From: Oceanospirillaceae bacterium
GTDB lineage: Bacteria > Pseudomonadota > Gammaproteobacteria > Pseudomonadales > Oceanobacteraceae
Assembly (NCBI GenBank): GCA_002723385.1
Contig: PBNY01000073.1
Span: forward strand, 1 to 46,285
Length of the DNA: 46,285 nucleotides
Reading direction: 5' to 3'
Below, in pieces: positions 16,201 to 25,093 of this stretch. How positions within the stretch are numbered: position 1 is the stretch's first letter; each line of letters begins with the position of its first letter. The notes beneath the pieces are model-generated. The model ran no database searches. It was not told the origin of the DNA and was given only the letters and a program-made list of their open reading frames with translations. Position numbers and translations under genes: made by a program.

Positions 16201-16820
16201 GACCCCTGCTCCTGAAGCGTTAACGACTCATGATTTTTTAACGGCTCATGAATTTTTAACGTCATAGGCAACCCGGCGGCCACAAACGTCACCTGATCCG
16301 CCACCTGAGCCAACGCCTGATTCAACCAACCGGCCTGATCCACAAACACGCGACTGACTTCGCCCATGGGGACGATGCCAAGCCCCACTTCGTTGGCGAC
16401 CAGCACCAAATCTGATTGGGAGCGACCACCGAACTCGCCAACGGCCTCAACCAGAGTTGAACGCATCTGCTCAACATCCTGATCAGGCCGGTGATAGAGC
16501 TGGTTGTTGAGCCATAGTGTCAGGCAGTCGACCAGCACGATTTGGGCGTGTTTCTGCGCTGCTATTTCCTGTGCAGCTATTTCTTGTGCAGCTATAGCAC
16601 CCAGATGATCAGCCAGTGTGAGCGGTACTTCAGACAGCAGCCAATCACTCCCCCGCTCCTGCTGATGACGCTGAATGCGTTCTGACATTTCGTCATCGAA
16701 GGCCTCGGCGGTGGCAATAAACTGCTTCACCACCGCTCTCTGCTTGGCTCGTTGATTGGCCCATTCCAGCGCAAAACGGGATTTGCCCGAACGTGCTCCG
16801 CCCAGGATCAGGTGAATCAC
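16197..16820 (-). CDS. cobU: Adenosylcobinamide kinase / adenosylcobinamide-phosphate guanylyltransferase
   Basis: The 207-residue CobU/CobP enzyme phosphorylates adenosylcobinamide and then adds GMP. The P-loop GGARSGKS lies at 7-14, followed by ATAEAFDDEMSERIQRHQ, whose histidine region carries the GMP intermediate, and by VLVDCLTLWLNN and LVANEVGLGIVP. A 15-base tandem duplication at 16561-16595 inserts repeated AAQEI residues before the VLVDCLTLW strand. The gene overlaps both cobS and cobC, showing a tightly coupled operon. Confidence 0.93.
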   Translation of the reverse strand: MIHLILGGARSGKSRFALEWANQRAKQRAVVKQFIATAEAFDDEMSERIQRHQQERGSDWLLSEVPLTLADHLGAIAAQEIAAQEIAAQKHAQIVLVDCLTLWLNNQLYHRPDQDVEQMRSTLVEAVGEFGGRSQSDLVLVANEVGLGIVPMGEVSRVFVDQAGWLNQALAQVADQVTFVAAGLPMTLKIHEPLKNHESLTLQEQGS

Positions 16821-17650
16821 AACAAGACTCCCGCGATGGATACGGTATCCAGCCAGCCCTGATTCGCCGCCAGCAGCAATGAGGCATAAATCCCCAGTTC
16901 CTGAATCTGCTGAGCCGCGCCGAGACTGTCACCGGTAAAGCCACGGATGTGCTTGTGCATCCAGTGCTTCAACAGCCAACGCAGCACCAGTGCGGTGGGA
17001 ATGACCACCAGCCATGCCGTCCACGGCAACAGGATCAGCCCCGCAGCCCCCAACGTCAGAATCTGGCTCAGCATGGGCATCGACAAGGGTTTGGCCAACG
17101 GGTCACTTTTGCTTTTGCCGGGAGCGGAAACGTAAATCAGATCCTGTGCGTGCGACACGGCTAACGTACGTGAGAGCGGATAGGCCACTAACAGGGCACC
17201 GATCAACAGCTCGGACTGGTAAGAGAGGGACCACCACAACGACAACTTTGTCATCAGCGCCACAAACAGAGCCGACGAGCCGTAGGTACCAAGCCGGCTG
17301 TCTTTCATGATGGTGAGTTTGCGCTCGACGTCGAAGCCACCGTAAAAACCGTCAAAACAGTCGGCCAAGCCATCTTCATGCAGAGCACCGGTCAACAACA
17401 GACTCACGCCCAACATCAGGCACAGGGTCGGCAGAGAGCCCAACAGAGGCGATAGCGCCAGCCAGAACAACGCCAGAATCCCGGCCAGCAACCAGCCAAC
17501 GATGGGGAAATACCTCAAGGCGCTGTGCATCACATCGGCGCGGTAGTAGAGATCGGAAGGTACCGGCAACCGGGTCAAGAAGCTGACTGCCAGCAACAAC
17601 TGGTTGATTTGATGCGCCACTTTCCATGGCCAGCCCTGGTGTTCAATCAC
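16817..17650 (-). CDS. cobS: Adenosylcobinamide-GDP ribazoletransferase (cobalamin synthase)
   Basis: This integral membrane enzyme (277 residues from the chosen start) joins adenosylcobinamide-GDP and alpha-ribazole. The family block HEDGLADCFDGFYGG, with metal-binding acidic residues, is followed by KLTIMKDSRLGTYG and several hydrophobic helices. The open frame runs further upstream inside cobT, but that part is not family-like. I chose the GTG at 17650 because GCAGGAG stands 9 bases ahead of it and because it overlaps the cobT stop, giving the usual N-terminus before LLLAVSFLTRLPVP. A start at 17695 would overlap cobT by 53 bases. Confidence 0.9.
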   Translation of the reverse strand: MIEHQGWPWKVAHQINQLLLAVSFLTRLPVPSDLYYRADVMHSALRYFPIVGWLLAGILALFWLALSPLLGSLPTLCLMLGVSLLLTGALHEDGLADCFDGFYGGFDVERKLTIMKDSRLGTYGSSALFVALMTKLSLWWSLSYQSELLIGALLVAYPLSRTLAVSHAQDLIYVSAPGKSKSDPLAKPLSMPMLSQILTLGAAGLILLPWTAWLVVIPTALVLRWLLKHWMHKHIRGFTGDSLGAAQQIQELGIYASLLLAANQGWLDTVSIAGVLL

Positions 17651-18752
17651 GTACTGGTTCTCCTGCAAGACCGCGATCACTGCCGCAATCTTCATCGTCA
17701 ATAACAACATCCACACTGGCGCTTTCGAAGCTGGCCATGTTGTTGTAAAAGTCACAAGCAACCCGCAACAAAGGCAAGGCCAGTGCCGCGCCCGTGCCTT
17801 CTCCCAGGCGCAAGCCAAGATCCAGCAAGGGTTCCGCTTCCAGCAGTTGCAACACGTCCCAGTGCGCACCTTCAGCAGAACGGTGGGCAAAGACCATATA
17901 GTCGACAACGCGAGGATTGATGAGGCTTGCCACCAGAGCGGCAACCGACACAATAAAGCCGTCGATCAGCAGCACGGAGCGGTGCTCCGCAGCTGCCAGC
18001 ATGGCCCCCACCATTTGCACAATTTCGAAGCCGCCCACTTCCTGCAGCAAGACCGCTGCATCGTTGAGGTTCTGGCCACTGCCGCGGACTCGTTCCAGCG
18101 CTTGTGCGATGAGCTGTTGCTTCAGCACCAGTTGTTCATCACTGATACCCGTACCGCGACCAACCACGTGAATGGCTTCATTGCCTTTCACCAGAGCCAG
18201 CAAGGCTGACGCCGAGCTGGTGTTACCGATCCCCATTTCGCCGAACCCCAGCAGGTTACAACCGGAGAGCGTCAGTTGCTGGGCCAGTGCCGCACCGGAA
18301 ATCAGTGCTTGCTGATACTCCTTCTGGGTCATGGCCGGTTCTTTGGAAAAATCCCGAGTGCCATTGCCAACCCGGCGTTTCATCAACACCGGGCTGTCGG
18401 TTTCAATCGGAGCAATCATGCCCGCATCGACCACCCGCAATTCCATATCGCTACTGCGGCAGAAGCTGTTGATCGCAGCGCCTCCATGAATGAAGTTCAG
18501 CACCATTTGCTGCGTCACTGCCTGCGGCGCAATGCTGATGTCATGTGCAGCGATGCCATGGTCAGCTGCAAACACCAGCATGGTGGGCTGATTCAACTCC
18601 AGCTCGGTGATTTCTCCTTGCCACTGAATTTGTGCGATCTGACTCGCCAGTGCTTCCAGTTGCCCCAGTGAGCCAGGCGGCTTGGTCTTGTTGTCGATAC
18701 GTTGATGTATGTCGGCCAGACAGCCGCTATTCAACGCAGGAATGGAGAACAT
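17643..18752 (-). CDS. cobT: Nicotinate-nucleotide-dimethylbenzimidazole phosphoribosyltransferase
   Basis: A 369-residue CobT that makes alpha-ribazole phosphate from the lower-ligand base and nicotinate mononucleotide. Visible family blocks are IDNKTKPPGSLGQLEALA near the N-terminus, VFAADHGIAAHDIS, GFGEMGIGNTSSASALLA, and GEGTGAALALPLL near the C-terminus, which carries the catalytic glutamate. It lies 36 bases after btuC and its last bases overlap the cobS start. Only the last few residues (about 350-369) are unlike the family. Confidence 0.94.
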   Translation of the reverse strand: MFSIPALNSGCLADIHQRIDNKTKPPGSLGQLEALASQIAQIQWQGEITELELNQPTMLVFAADHGIAAHDISIAPQAVTQQMVLNFIHGGAAINSFCRSSDMELRVVDAGMIAPIETDSPVLMKRRVGNGTRDFSKEPAMTQKEYQQALISGAALAQQLTLSGCNLLGFGEMGIGNTSSASALLALVKGNEAIHVVGRGTGISDEQLVLKQQLIAQALERVRGSGQNLNDAAVLLQEVGGFEIVQMVGAMLAAAEHRSVLLIDGFIVSVAALVASLINPRVVDYMVFAHRSAEGAHWDVLQLLEAEPLLDLGLRLGEGTGAALALPLLRVACDFYNNMASFESASVDVVIDDEDCGSDRGLAGEPVRD

Positions 18753-18788
18753 GGTTTATGCCTCTTACAGAACAGAATTCTTTGGTCG

Positions 18789-19835
18789 CTAGCCACGCTG
18801 GCGCATCATCAGCAGGAAAAACACACTGCCAATTGCCGAGGTAATGATGCCAATGGGGATCTCCTGGTCGCTGACGGTGACTCGTGCCAGCACATCGACC
18901 CAAACCAGGAAGCTTCCACCCACCAATAAACACCCCGCCACCACCGCGCGTGTTGTGACGCCGACCAGCTTGCGCACCATATGGGGAATCATCAGCCCCA
19001 CGAAACCGATACCGCCGCAATGGGCGACGATCACGGCTGTCACGGCAGCACACAACACCATCGCCAGCTTGCGCATGTGTCCGGCTTCCACCCCCAGAGT
19101 GCGCGCATTGTCATCACCCAGCAGCATGGCGTCGAAGCGCGGCCCCAACAGCCACAACAGACTCGAACTGGCCATCACAACCAATAACAACAGCCACAAG
19201 TGGTCAGATTCCACTCGAGTCAGGCTACCCATTAACCAGAACATGACCTTATTGGCCGCAAAGGGTTCGCCCAGATACAAAATGAAATGGGTCAAAGCGC
19301 CGAGCATCAACGAAATCGCGACTCCTGCCAGCAGCAATTGCTCACTGCTGCGGGCAAATTGGCTCACAGCCAGACCTTGTACCAGAGAAACCGCCAGCAA
19401 GGCTCCAAAGAAAGCCGCGACGGGCAAAATCATGACTTCGGGCAACCACTGACCCAGTGCTTCAATCAGACCGGTAATCCCCAATGAGCGGGCGGTGTCC
19501 GGTTCAAACAGGATAGTAACCACACTGGCGCCCAGACCGGCTCCGGCAACTACGCCGAACAAATACGGATCTGCCAACCCGTTGCGCGTCACGTTCTGCA
19601 GCGCCGCACCCGCAATGGCCAGACCGGCCCCCACCAGAAAACCGGCCAACACCCGAGGCAAGCGAATATCGTGAAAAATCAGGGAATCCAGTGGGCTGGC
19701 GCAATCCCCCAGTGCGCAGTGGATCAGGCTGTTCGGGCTGAGGTCTGCAGCGCCAAAGAGCAGTGCCAGCAATGGCGAACACAGGGCAACCGGAAGCAGC
19801 CACCACCACACGGAGATACGCACGACTGGCTTCAT
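18789..19835 (-). CDS. btuC: Vitamin B12 ABC transporter permease
   Basis: A 348-residue FecCD/BtuC-type permease with about ten hydrophobic segments. Diagnostic stretches are RLPRVLAGFLVGAGLAIAGA, LADPYLFGVVAGAGLGA, and the cytoplasmic coupling region GGIGFVGLMIPHMVRKLVG. Its ATG overlaps the btuD stop, as for paired transporter subunits. B12 riboswitch control and neighbouring btuF support cobalamin as substrate rather than iron-siderophore. Confidence 0.92.
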   Translation of the reverse strand: MKPVVRISVWWWLLPVALCSPLLALLFGAADLSPNSLIHCALGDCASPLDSLIFHDIRLPRVLAGFLVGAGLAIAGAALQNVTRNGLADPYLFGVVAGAGLGASVVTILFEPDTARSLGITGLIEALGQWLPEVMILPVAAFFGALLAVSLVQGLAVSQFARSSEQLLLAGVAISLMLGALTHFILYLGEPFAANKVMFWLMGSLTRVESDHLWLLLLVVMASSSLLWLLGPRFDAMLLGDDNARTLGVEAGHMRKLAMVLCAAVTAVIVAHCGGIGFVGLMIPHMVRKLVGVTTRAVVAGCLLVGGSFLVWVDVLARVTVSDQEIPIGIITSAIGSVFFLLMMRQRG

Positions 19836-20728
19836 CGCGTTTTGTCCTGAAGTGGATGCGCCCCTGCCAACGCAGTTCTGGCATGGGGATGGAAGTCGAC
19901 CCGCATGGTGCTTTTACCACCAGCCGCAGTGGCGGTACTGGAATGCTGCTGACGCACGTCACAGGGCAAACGAAAAACCGCTTCCAGCAGTTGCGCCTGC
20001 AGTACGTCTTCTGGTGCACCCGATGCCTCCAGTCGTCCCTGATGCAGCAACGCCAGCTGATCACAGTAGGTAGCCGCCAGATTCAGATCATGCAGGCTCA
20101 TCACCACCGTCATACCCTTTTCGTGCGCCAGCTCGGCCAGCAGCGCCAGAATATCGTGTTGATAATAGACATCGAGATGATTGACCGGCTCATCCAGCAC
20201 CACCAGCTCCGCACGCTGAACCAGAGCTCTGGCAATCAAACCGCGCTGCTGCTCACCACCCGACAAGGAAGAGAATCGTCGCTGCTGCTTGTCCGCCAGA
20301 CCGACTCGCTCCAGTGCCTGCTCCACACGTGCGGTATCAGCTGCGGTTTCTCGGGCCATCAGCGATTGATGCGGCAACAGCCCCATGGCAACAATTTGCC
20401 GCAGTGACAATGCAAACACACCTTCATTGAGCTGATTCACCACCGCCACCCGACGAGCGCGCTCGGCCACAGTCATCTGGGCCAGAACATCATCTTGCCA
20501 ACGCACTTCGCCTCTGTAGGCTTCGTCATCGTGATGCTGGGCAGAGATCATCCTCAGCAGGCTGGTTTTACCGGCACCGTTCGGGCCCAGCAAACCGGAC
20601 ACCCGTCCGGTTCCCAGCTCCAGGCATACAGACGACAGAATGGTCTGCCGGTTGATCACCAGCGTCACATCATCCACCACCAGACCGGAACCCACAGCGG
20701 TCTGACCAACAACGGGGTCAGTCATCAA
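19832..20728 (-). CDS. btuD: Vitamin B12 ABC transporter ATP-binding protein
   Basis: A 298-residue ABC ATPase of the FepC/BtuD group. Walker A is GPNGAGKTSLL, the signature is LSGGEQQRG, Walker B is LVVLDEPVNHLD and the switch histidine is in VVMSLHDLNLAA. The C-terminal 40 residues form a His/Thr/Ala-rich tail beyond the ATPase fold. It is the first gene after the cobalamin riboswitch and overlaps btuC by the ATGA pattern. Together with BtuC and BtuF it forms an importer across the inner membrane. Confidence 0.92.
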   Translation of the reverse strand: MMTDPVVGQTAVGSGLVVDDVTLVINRQTILSSVCLELGTGRVSGLLGPNGAGKTSLLRMISAQHHDDEAYRGEVRWQDDVLAQMTVAERARRVAVVNQLNEGVFALSLRQIVAMGLLPHQSLMARETAADTARVEQALERVGLADKQQRRFSSLSGGEQQRGLIARALVQRAELVVLDEPVNHLDVYYQHDILALLAELAHEKGMTVVMSLHDLNLAATYCDQLALLHQGRLEASGAPEDVLQAQLLEAVFRLPCDVRQQHSSTATAAGGKSTMRVDFHPHARTALAGAHPLQDKTR

Positions 20729-20839
20729 GACATCCTGAAACAGATCAAAAACAGGCGGGAAACAACCAGAGGCACCTTCGGCAGCCGAAGGAAAGACGAC
20801 GGGATGCTATCCGTGTATTCCCGCACGAATAAAACCAAA

Positions 20840-20990
20840 CGAACCCACCTACATGGGTAACAGGCTGGTATCTGACTTCTGCACTGCCCAATCGGCAGCC
20901 GCAGTTACAGTTGCGGGTACAGTCCCGGAATTACACCGGATTCCCATTTAAGTCAGACCTGGCCAGTCTGACACCTTGTTTGTGACGCCG
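20840..20990 (-). promoter_or_regulatory. Cobalamin riboswitch upstream of btuD
   Basis: On the minus strand the order of conserved blocks is GGGAATCCGGTG, ATTCCGGGACTGTACCCGC, AACTGTAACTGCGG, GGGCAGTGC and AAGTCAGATACCAGCCTG, the core pattern of adenosylcobalamin-sensing aptamers. It lies about 110-260 bases before the btuD start codon. A perfect hairpin CCTTCGG/CCGAAGG at about 20783-20799 between aptamer and gene may be part of the expression platform, although no long T-run follows it. Bound cobalamin would reduce expression of the transport and assembly operon. Confidence 0.9.
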
Positions 20991-21138
20991 GAGTGTAGCA
21001 AATACAAAAATTGAGGAATATTGGTTCAACGAAGGGAAGCAGACGTTCATACCATTTGATCGTATTTAATCGCAGCTGTTCGCAGCGTTCAGCCCCCGGT
21101 CGTCAGGGGGCCAAGCGTCGACGAAACGACGACAAGCA

Positions 21139-21597
21139 TCATGATGCGGATTTTCGTACCTCAATAAACCACTTTGGGGTCATGGCATCGAAGTCTGTCC
21201 GACGATTGGATTCCAGATAGCTGGCTGAATCCAGCACACACTCGACGCCCTCTTCTCGCGAGAAGACGACCCAGTGCCAGAAGTCCGTGCCATTCTCCCG
21301 GTGGTGCTTGATTGATAGCAGCGCCAGATCGGGCAAGGCCTGCCAGGTGGTAAACGGAATTTCACCATCTGAGGTTGTGACACCAAACCGTGACAGCAAG
21401 GTGCGTACATAACGGGTGTCAGACCAGAGCGATTCATCCTCGGCATAAATCCCCATGCCATTGGCGATCTGCTTCATTTCACCGTAGGTTTTTCCAACAA
21501 TGTTGGCAGCGGATGCGATACCGCAGCCGGTTTTTTCTTCCTGAACGACGGGTTTCACCTGGGTTTCCTCTTTATTGTGAGCAACGACATGAATCAC
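21139..21597 (-). CDS. C39-like papain-fold peptidase
   Basis: The 152-residue protein matches the peptidase C39-like pattern. Q19 and C25 lie in VVQEEKTGCGIASAANIVG, H107 in FWHWVVF, and D122 in CVLDSA, giving a complete Gln-Cys-His-Asp set. There is no signal peptide or membrane segment, so it is probably cytoplasmic and is not part of a bacteriocin exporter. The GTG at 21597 overlaps the stop of the upstream diguanylate cyclase (GTGA); a second GTG at 21558 after GAGGA would also work. The substrate is unknown. A GC hairpin without T-run at 21092-21111 lies downstream. Confidence 0.7.
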   Translation of the reverse strand: MIHVVAHNKEETQVKPVVQEEKTGCGIASAANIVGKTYGEMKQIANGMGIYAEDESLWSDTRYVRTLLSRFGVTTSDGEIPFTTWQALPDLALLSIKHHRENGTDFWHWVVFSREEGVECVLDSASYLESNRRTDFDAMTPKWFIEVRKSAS

Positions 21598-22742
21598 GAC
21601 CGCACACAGTTCTTGCCCGCAGCCTTGGCCGCGTAGACGCTGCGGTCAGCCTGCTTGATCAGAGCTTCGTGGCTGGTCATGACCATTCTTTCAGCGCTTG
21701 AATCCGCACCACTGGAACCGGCATCCAGAGCCGGGGCCGAGGCAGCAACACCGATGGAAATCGAGCCATGCCATGGCTCTCCACCGGTCTCGACGCTGAG
21801 ATCAGCAACCGTCTGACGGGTCTGCTCGGCAATATGCAGGCCGCCATCCAGCGCGGTTTTGGGACAAATGACCAAAAACTCATCCCCGCCCAAACGACAG
21901 ACCATATCGTCATTGCGGAAGGCATGACGCAAGGTCAGCGCCAGCTCTTTCAGGACGCGGTCACCAGCGTCGTGTCCGTACAGATCATTCACTTCCTTGA
22001 AGTGATCGGCATCGATCATCATGCACACCAGCGGCTTGCCGCTGGCTTTGGCCTCTTCCCAGTAACGCGCCAGACTTTGCATCGCGTGGCGCCGATTGGG
22101 AAGTCCGGTGAGCGCATCGGTGAGTGACAACTCTTCAAGGTGCAGATTCAGATCCGACAGTTCCTGGGTTCGCCGTGCGACTTTTTCCTCCAGCGAGTCG
22201 TTCAGCTGCTTCAGTTCCTTGTTGCGCAGTGATACCTGCTCGAACAGGCCGTTCAGCGCTGCCAGCAAAGGGGCTGTGGCCTGATCCCGCTCCTGCTCCA
22301 GCTTGACGTAGGCTTCATCCGGAGCCATGCCGGACTCGATGGCCTTGATCTGGCTGGCCATATCCTGATCTTCCCCGAGGATGTGATACGCCAGCCAATG
22401 CATCAGGTATTTCAGGAATGCTGTCGACTGATCCAGATTATCAATGGATATGCTGGAGTAGATCGACGTCACGTCCTCAAGGAAACGATTGTGGGAATCG
22501 ATGTGGTGGTTCAGATGGCGAGGATCAACAGCAGAAGCGGCCATCAGTTTTTCCTCTTCCTGAAAGTGGTAGACCGCATAATCCGCCAGCTGCTGATAGA
22601 GACCATCCACGTCTTGCATATCGACCTGATTGTCGGCCATCAGGGTGCCAAACCGGTTGATGATATCGACCAGATGGTGATGCTGATCATCAACATCTTT
22701 CAAGCCAGTGATAAAACAATCATCCCAGTGAAATGATTCCAT
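21594..22742 (-). CDS. Haemerythrin-GGDEF diguanylate cyclase
   Basis: A 382-residue protein from the ATG at 22742. Residues 1-135 form a bacteriohaemerythrin with di-iron ligands visible at H5, the HHH cluster near 21-23, H59 and E63 in HFQEEE, H84, H115, H120 and D125. A coiled-coil linker (about 165-205) leads to a GGDEF domain with the active motif GGDEF at 285-289 and an inhibitory I-site RNDD at 276-279. Haemerythrin-linked cyclases couple oxygen or redox state to c-di-GMP, as known in Vibrio cholerae. No membrane segment is present. It overlaps the peptidase gene and is divergent from the histidine kinase. Confidence 0.9.
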   Translation of the reverse strand: MESFHWDDCFITGLKDVDDQHHHLVDIINRFGTLMADNQVDMQDVDGLYQQLADYAVYHFQEEEKLMAASAVDPRHLNHHIDSHNRFLEDVTSIYSSISIDNLDQSTAFLKYLMHWLAYHILGEDQDMASQIKAIESGMAPDEAYVKLEQERDQATAPLLAALNGLFEQVSLRNKELKQLNDSLEEKVARRTQELSDLNLHLEELSLTDALTGLPNRRHAMQSLARYWEEAKASGKPLVCMMIDADHFKEVNDLYGHDAGDRVLKELALTLRHAFRNDDMVCRLGGDEFLVICPKTALDGGLHIAEQTRQTVADLSVETGGEPWHGSISIGVAASAPALDAGSSGADSSAERMVMTSHEALIKQADRSVYAAKAAGKNCVRS

Positions 22743-22957
22743 ACAAGCCTCGCGGTGACGCACCCAGGGGGGCAAATTCAAGTAGTGATAGAGTTATAGT
22801 GCACAATTAATCAGGCCCGCGCCTGCCACAACATCAATCTTGTCCGTTTTTGATCTGTATCGGGCATGGCGTACTCTGTCATGCGGCTACCTAATCCCCC
22901 ACTTCCCCCGTATCATGACGATAATAAGAACAAGTCAGATATGTCAGGCAGGTTGCC

Positions 22958-24472
22958 ATGAATCAGAAAACCTCCAGCGAACTGGAACAGTGTCGCGAGG
23001 ATGCTGATCGTTATCGCCTATTGGCGGAACAGTCCACCGATATGATTTCCCGTCACACCCCCGATCAGCGCTGGATATATATCGATGCCAGCCCCGCGGT
23101 GGAGCGTGTACTCGGATACACGCCGGAAGAAATCATCGGCATGTCAGGCTATTCCCAGTTTCACCCGGAAGATGCGGATAACCTGTCCAAACGTGACGCC
23201 AGTGTGCGTTACCGCGAAGGCATGTACACCAATGTGTATCGCTACCGGCACAAGAAGGGCCACTACATCTGGCTCGAAACCACCAGCCGTACCATTCGTG
23301 ACAAGAAGGGCAAGCCGATTGAGATCATCGGCGTATCGCGGGATGTGACCGAACGCGAGGAAGCCCAGCGGGCCATGAAACGGCTGGCACGGGTGGTCGA
23401 AGCTTCTTCCGACATGATCATGTTCTGCAACCACCAGACCCGCAAACTGACCTATCTGAACGAGTCTGCCTATCACACGTTAGGAATGTCCAAGGACACC
23501 CCAGTGTATTTCTATCTGCAGGAACTGTTTACGCCTGACATTCTTGAAACCCTGGTACGGGACGCACTGGAACATGCTGCGATTCATGGCATCTGGTACG
23601 GCAGTATTCCCATGCACCTGCCCAAGCATCTCAAGCGCACTGCCGAGGTTCGGGAAGTCATCGCCCACCGCAACCGCCGCGAAGACAATCAGGTCGATTA
23701 CTACTCCATCATCGGTCGCGACATCACCCTGCGCCGCAAGGCGGAAGAAGAAGCCAAGCGTCACCAGCTGGAACTGGCCCACATGTCGCGGCTGCTGTCC
23801 GTTGGGGAAATGGCCACAGGGCTGGCCCACGAGGTGAATCAGCCGTTGGCGGCCATTCTGAATTATTGCCACGGCGCCCAGCGCCGCCTGCAGACTGATC
23901 CGGACAACTCAGTCGATACCGTCAGCCGGGCAATGAGCCTGATCATGCAGCAAGCCAAACGCGCTTCCGAGATCATCAAACGCATGCGTTCGTTTGTGCA
24001 CAAGACCGAATACCAGTGCATCAAATTCCCGATCAACGACAGCTGTAAGGAAGTCGCCGGGTTTTTGCATCAGGAAGCCGGGGATCACAACATTACCTTC
24101 GAATTTGACTTTGCCCGCCAGAATCCCATGATCGAGGCCGACAAGGTTCAGATCGAACAGGTGCTGCTGAACCTGATGCGAAATGCCATTGAGGCCTATA
24201 GCGATTGTAAGCGTGACTATCGTCCCGTTATGATCTCCACCCGAACCACTGATAGCTATATCTATATATCAGTGCAGGACCTGGCCAAGGGCATTACGCC
24301 GGACCAGCTGGAAAAGCTGTTCGAACCGTTTTACACCTCCAAGTCCACCGGACTCGGTATGGGCCTGTCCATATCCAGAACCATTATTGAAACCCATGGC
24401 GGTCAGCTGTGGGCAGAAAGTGACGGCTCTGCCGGCACCCAGTTCTATCTGAAACTTCCGCTGAGAGACTGA
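22958..24472 (+). CDS. PAS-PAS sensor histidine kinase, FixL-like
   Basis: The 504-residue soluble kinase has two PAS domains (about 15-135 and 145-262), a HisKA domain with the phosphoacceptor H291 in GLAHEVNQPLAAI, and an HATPase domain with N-box NLMRNAIEAY at 405-414, F-box FEPFYTS at 455-461 and G2 box GLGMGL at 465-470. The G1 box reads DLAKGI (441-446) where most kinases have D-x-G-x-G, so the first glycine is alanine. There are no transmembrane helices. No haem-pocket histidine can be assigned with certainty. Four bases separate it from the response regulator gene, its obvious partner. Confidence 0.88.
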   Translation: MNQKTSSELEQCREDADRYRLLAEQSTDMISRHTPDQRWIYIDASPAVERVLGYTPEEIIGMSGYSQFHPEDADNLSKRDASVRYREGMYTNVYRYRHKKGHYIWLETTSRTIRDKKGKPIEIIGVSRDVTEREEAQRAMKRLARVVEASSDMIMFCNHQTRKLTYLNESAYHTLGMSKDTPVYFYLQELFTPDILETLVRDALEHAAIHGIWYGSIPMHLPKHLKRTAEVREVIAHRNRREDNQVDYYSIIGRDITLRRKAEEEAKRHQLELAHMSRLLSVGEMATGLAHEVNQPLAAILNYCHGAQRRLQTDPDNSVDTVSRAMSLIMQQAKRASEIIKRMRSFVHKTEYQCIKFPINDSCKEVAGFLHQEAGDHNITFEFDFARQNPMIEADKVQIEQVLLNLMRNAIEAYSDCKRDYRPVMISTRTTDSYIYISVQDLAKGITPDQLEKLFEPFYTSKSTGLGMGLSISRTIIETHGGQLWAESDGSAGTQFYLKLPLRD

Positions 24473-24475
24473 TAA

Positions 24476-25093
24476 ATGCACGACCAGGTCGACGCCACCA
24501 TATACATCGTTGATGACGATGAAGACTTCCGCACTTCCATGCAATGGCTGCTGGAGTCCGCCAATCACAAGGTAGTGACCTTTGAATCAGCACGCGACTT
24601 CCTCACCAACTTCAAGGGCGGCGTGGGTTGCATGCTGCTCGACGTGCGTATGCCGGACGTCAACGGACTGGCGCTGCAGCAGATCATGCAGGAACGCGGC
24701 ATTCATATGCCGATCATCGTGATTTCCGGTCACGGCGATATTCAGATGGCGGTCAGCGCCATGAAACAGGGTGCGATGGATTTTCTGGAGAAGCCATTCA
24801 GCGGCGATGCCGTGCTGCATCTGGTCGACAAGGCTCTGACGCGCGCTCGCAAGGCGCATCAGCAGCGCAGTGAGATTCAGGAAGTTGCGGACTGTTATGA
24901 CAGTCTCAGCCGTCGCGAACGTGAGGTGATGGGACTGGTGGTCGACGGACACGCCAACCGTGAAATTGCCGAAGAGCTCGGCATCAGCCCGAAAACGGTG
25001 GAAGTTCACCGCTCCCGGGTGATGAGCAAGATGCGCGCTGGCAGCCTGGCCGTGCTGGTTCAGCAAGCCGCCAAGATCAAACAGTTGCAGTAA
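24476..25093 (+). CDS. FixJ/TtrR-type response regulator
   Basis: A 205-residue regulator with an N-terminal receiver domain (phosphoacceptor D56 in LLDVRMPDV, S84 in ISGHGD, K107 in FLEKPF) and a C-terminal LuxR-type helix-turn-helix (about 140-200: LSRREREVMGLVVDGHANRE then ISPKTVEVHRSRV). It is co-transcribed with the PAS kinase. Its last 17 bases overlap the 3' end of the convergent hydrolase gene. Targets cannot be read from the sequence; the nearby haemerythrin-cyclase makes a redox theme plausible. Confidence 0.9.
   Translation: MHDQVDATIYIVDDDEDFRTSMQWLLESANHKVVTFESARDFLTNFKGGVGCMLLDVRMPDVNGLALQQIMQERGIHMPIIVISGHGDIQMAVSAMKQGAMDFLEKPFSGDAVLHLVDKALTRARKAHQQRSEIQEVADCYDSLSRREREVMGLVVDGHANREIAEELGISPKTVEVHRSRVMSKMRAGSLAVLVQQAAKIKQLQ

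Noticed and set aside
17651..17953. N-terminal extension of cobS into cobT
   Set aside because: The extra residues are the cobT gene in another frame; the GTG at 17650 has the ribosome binding site.
21092..21111. GC-rich hairpin between the peptidase gene and the riboswitch as an intrinsic terminator
   Set aside because: The stem is good, but no T-run follows on either strand.
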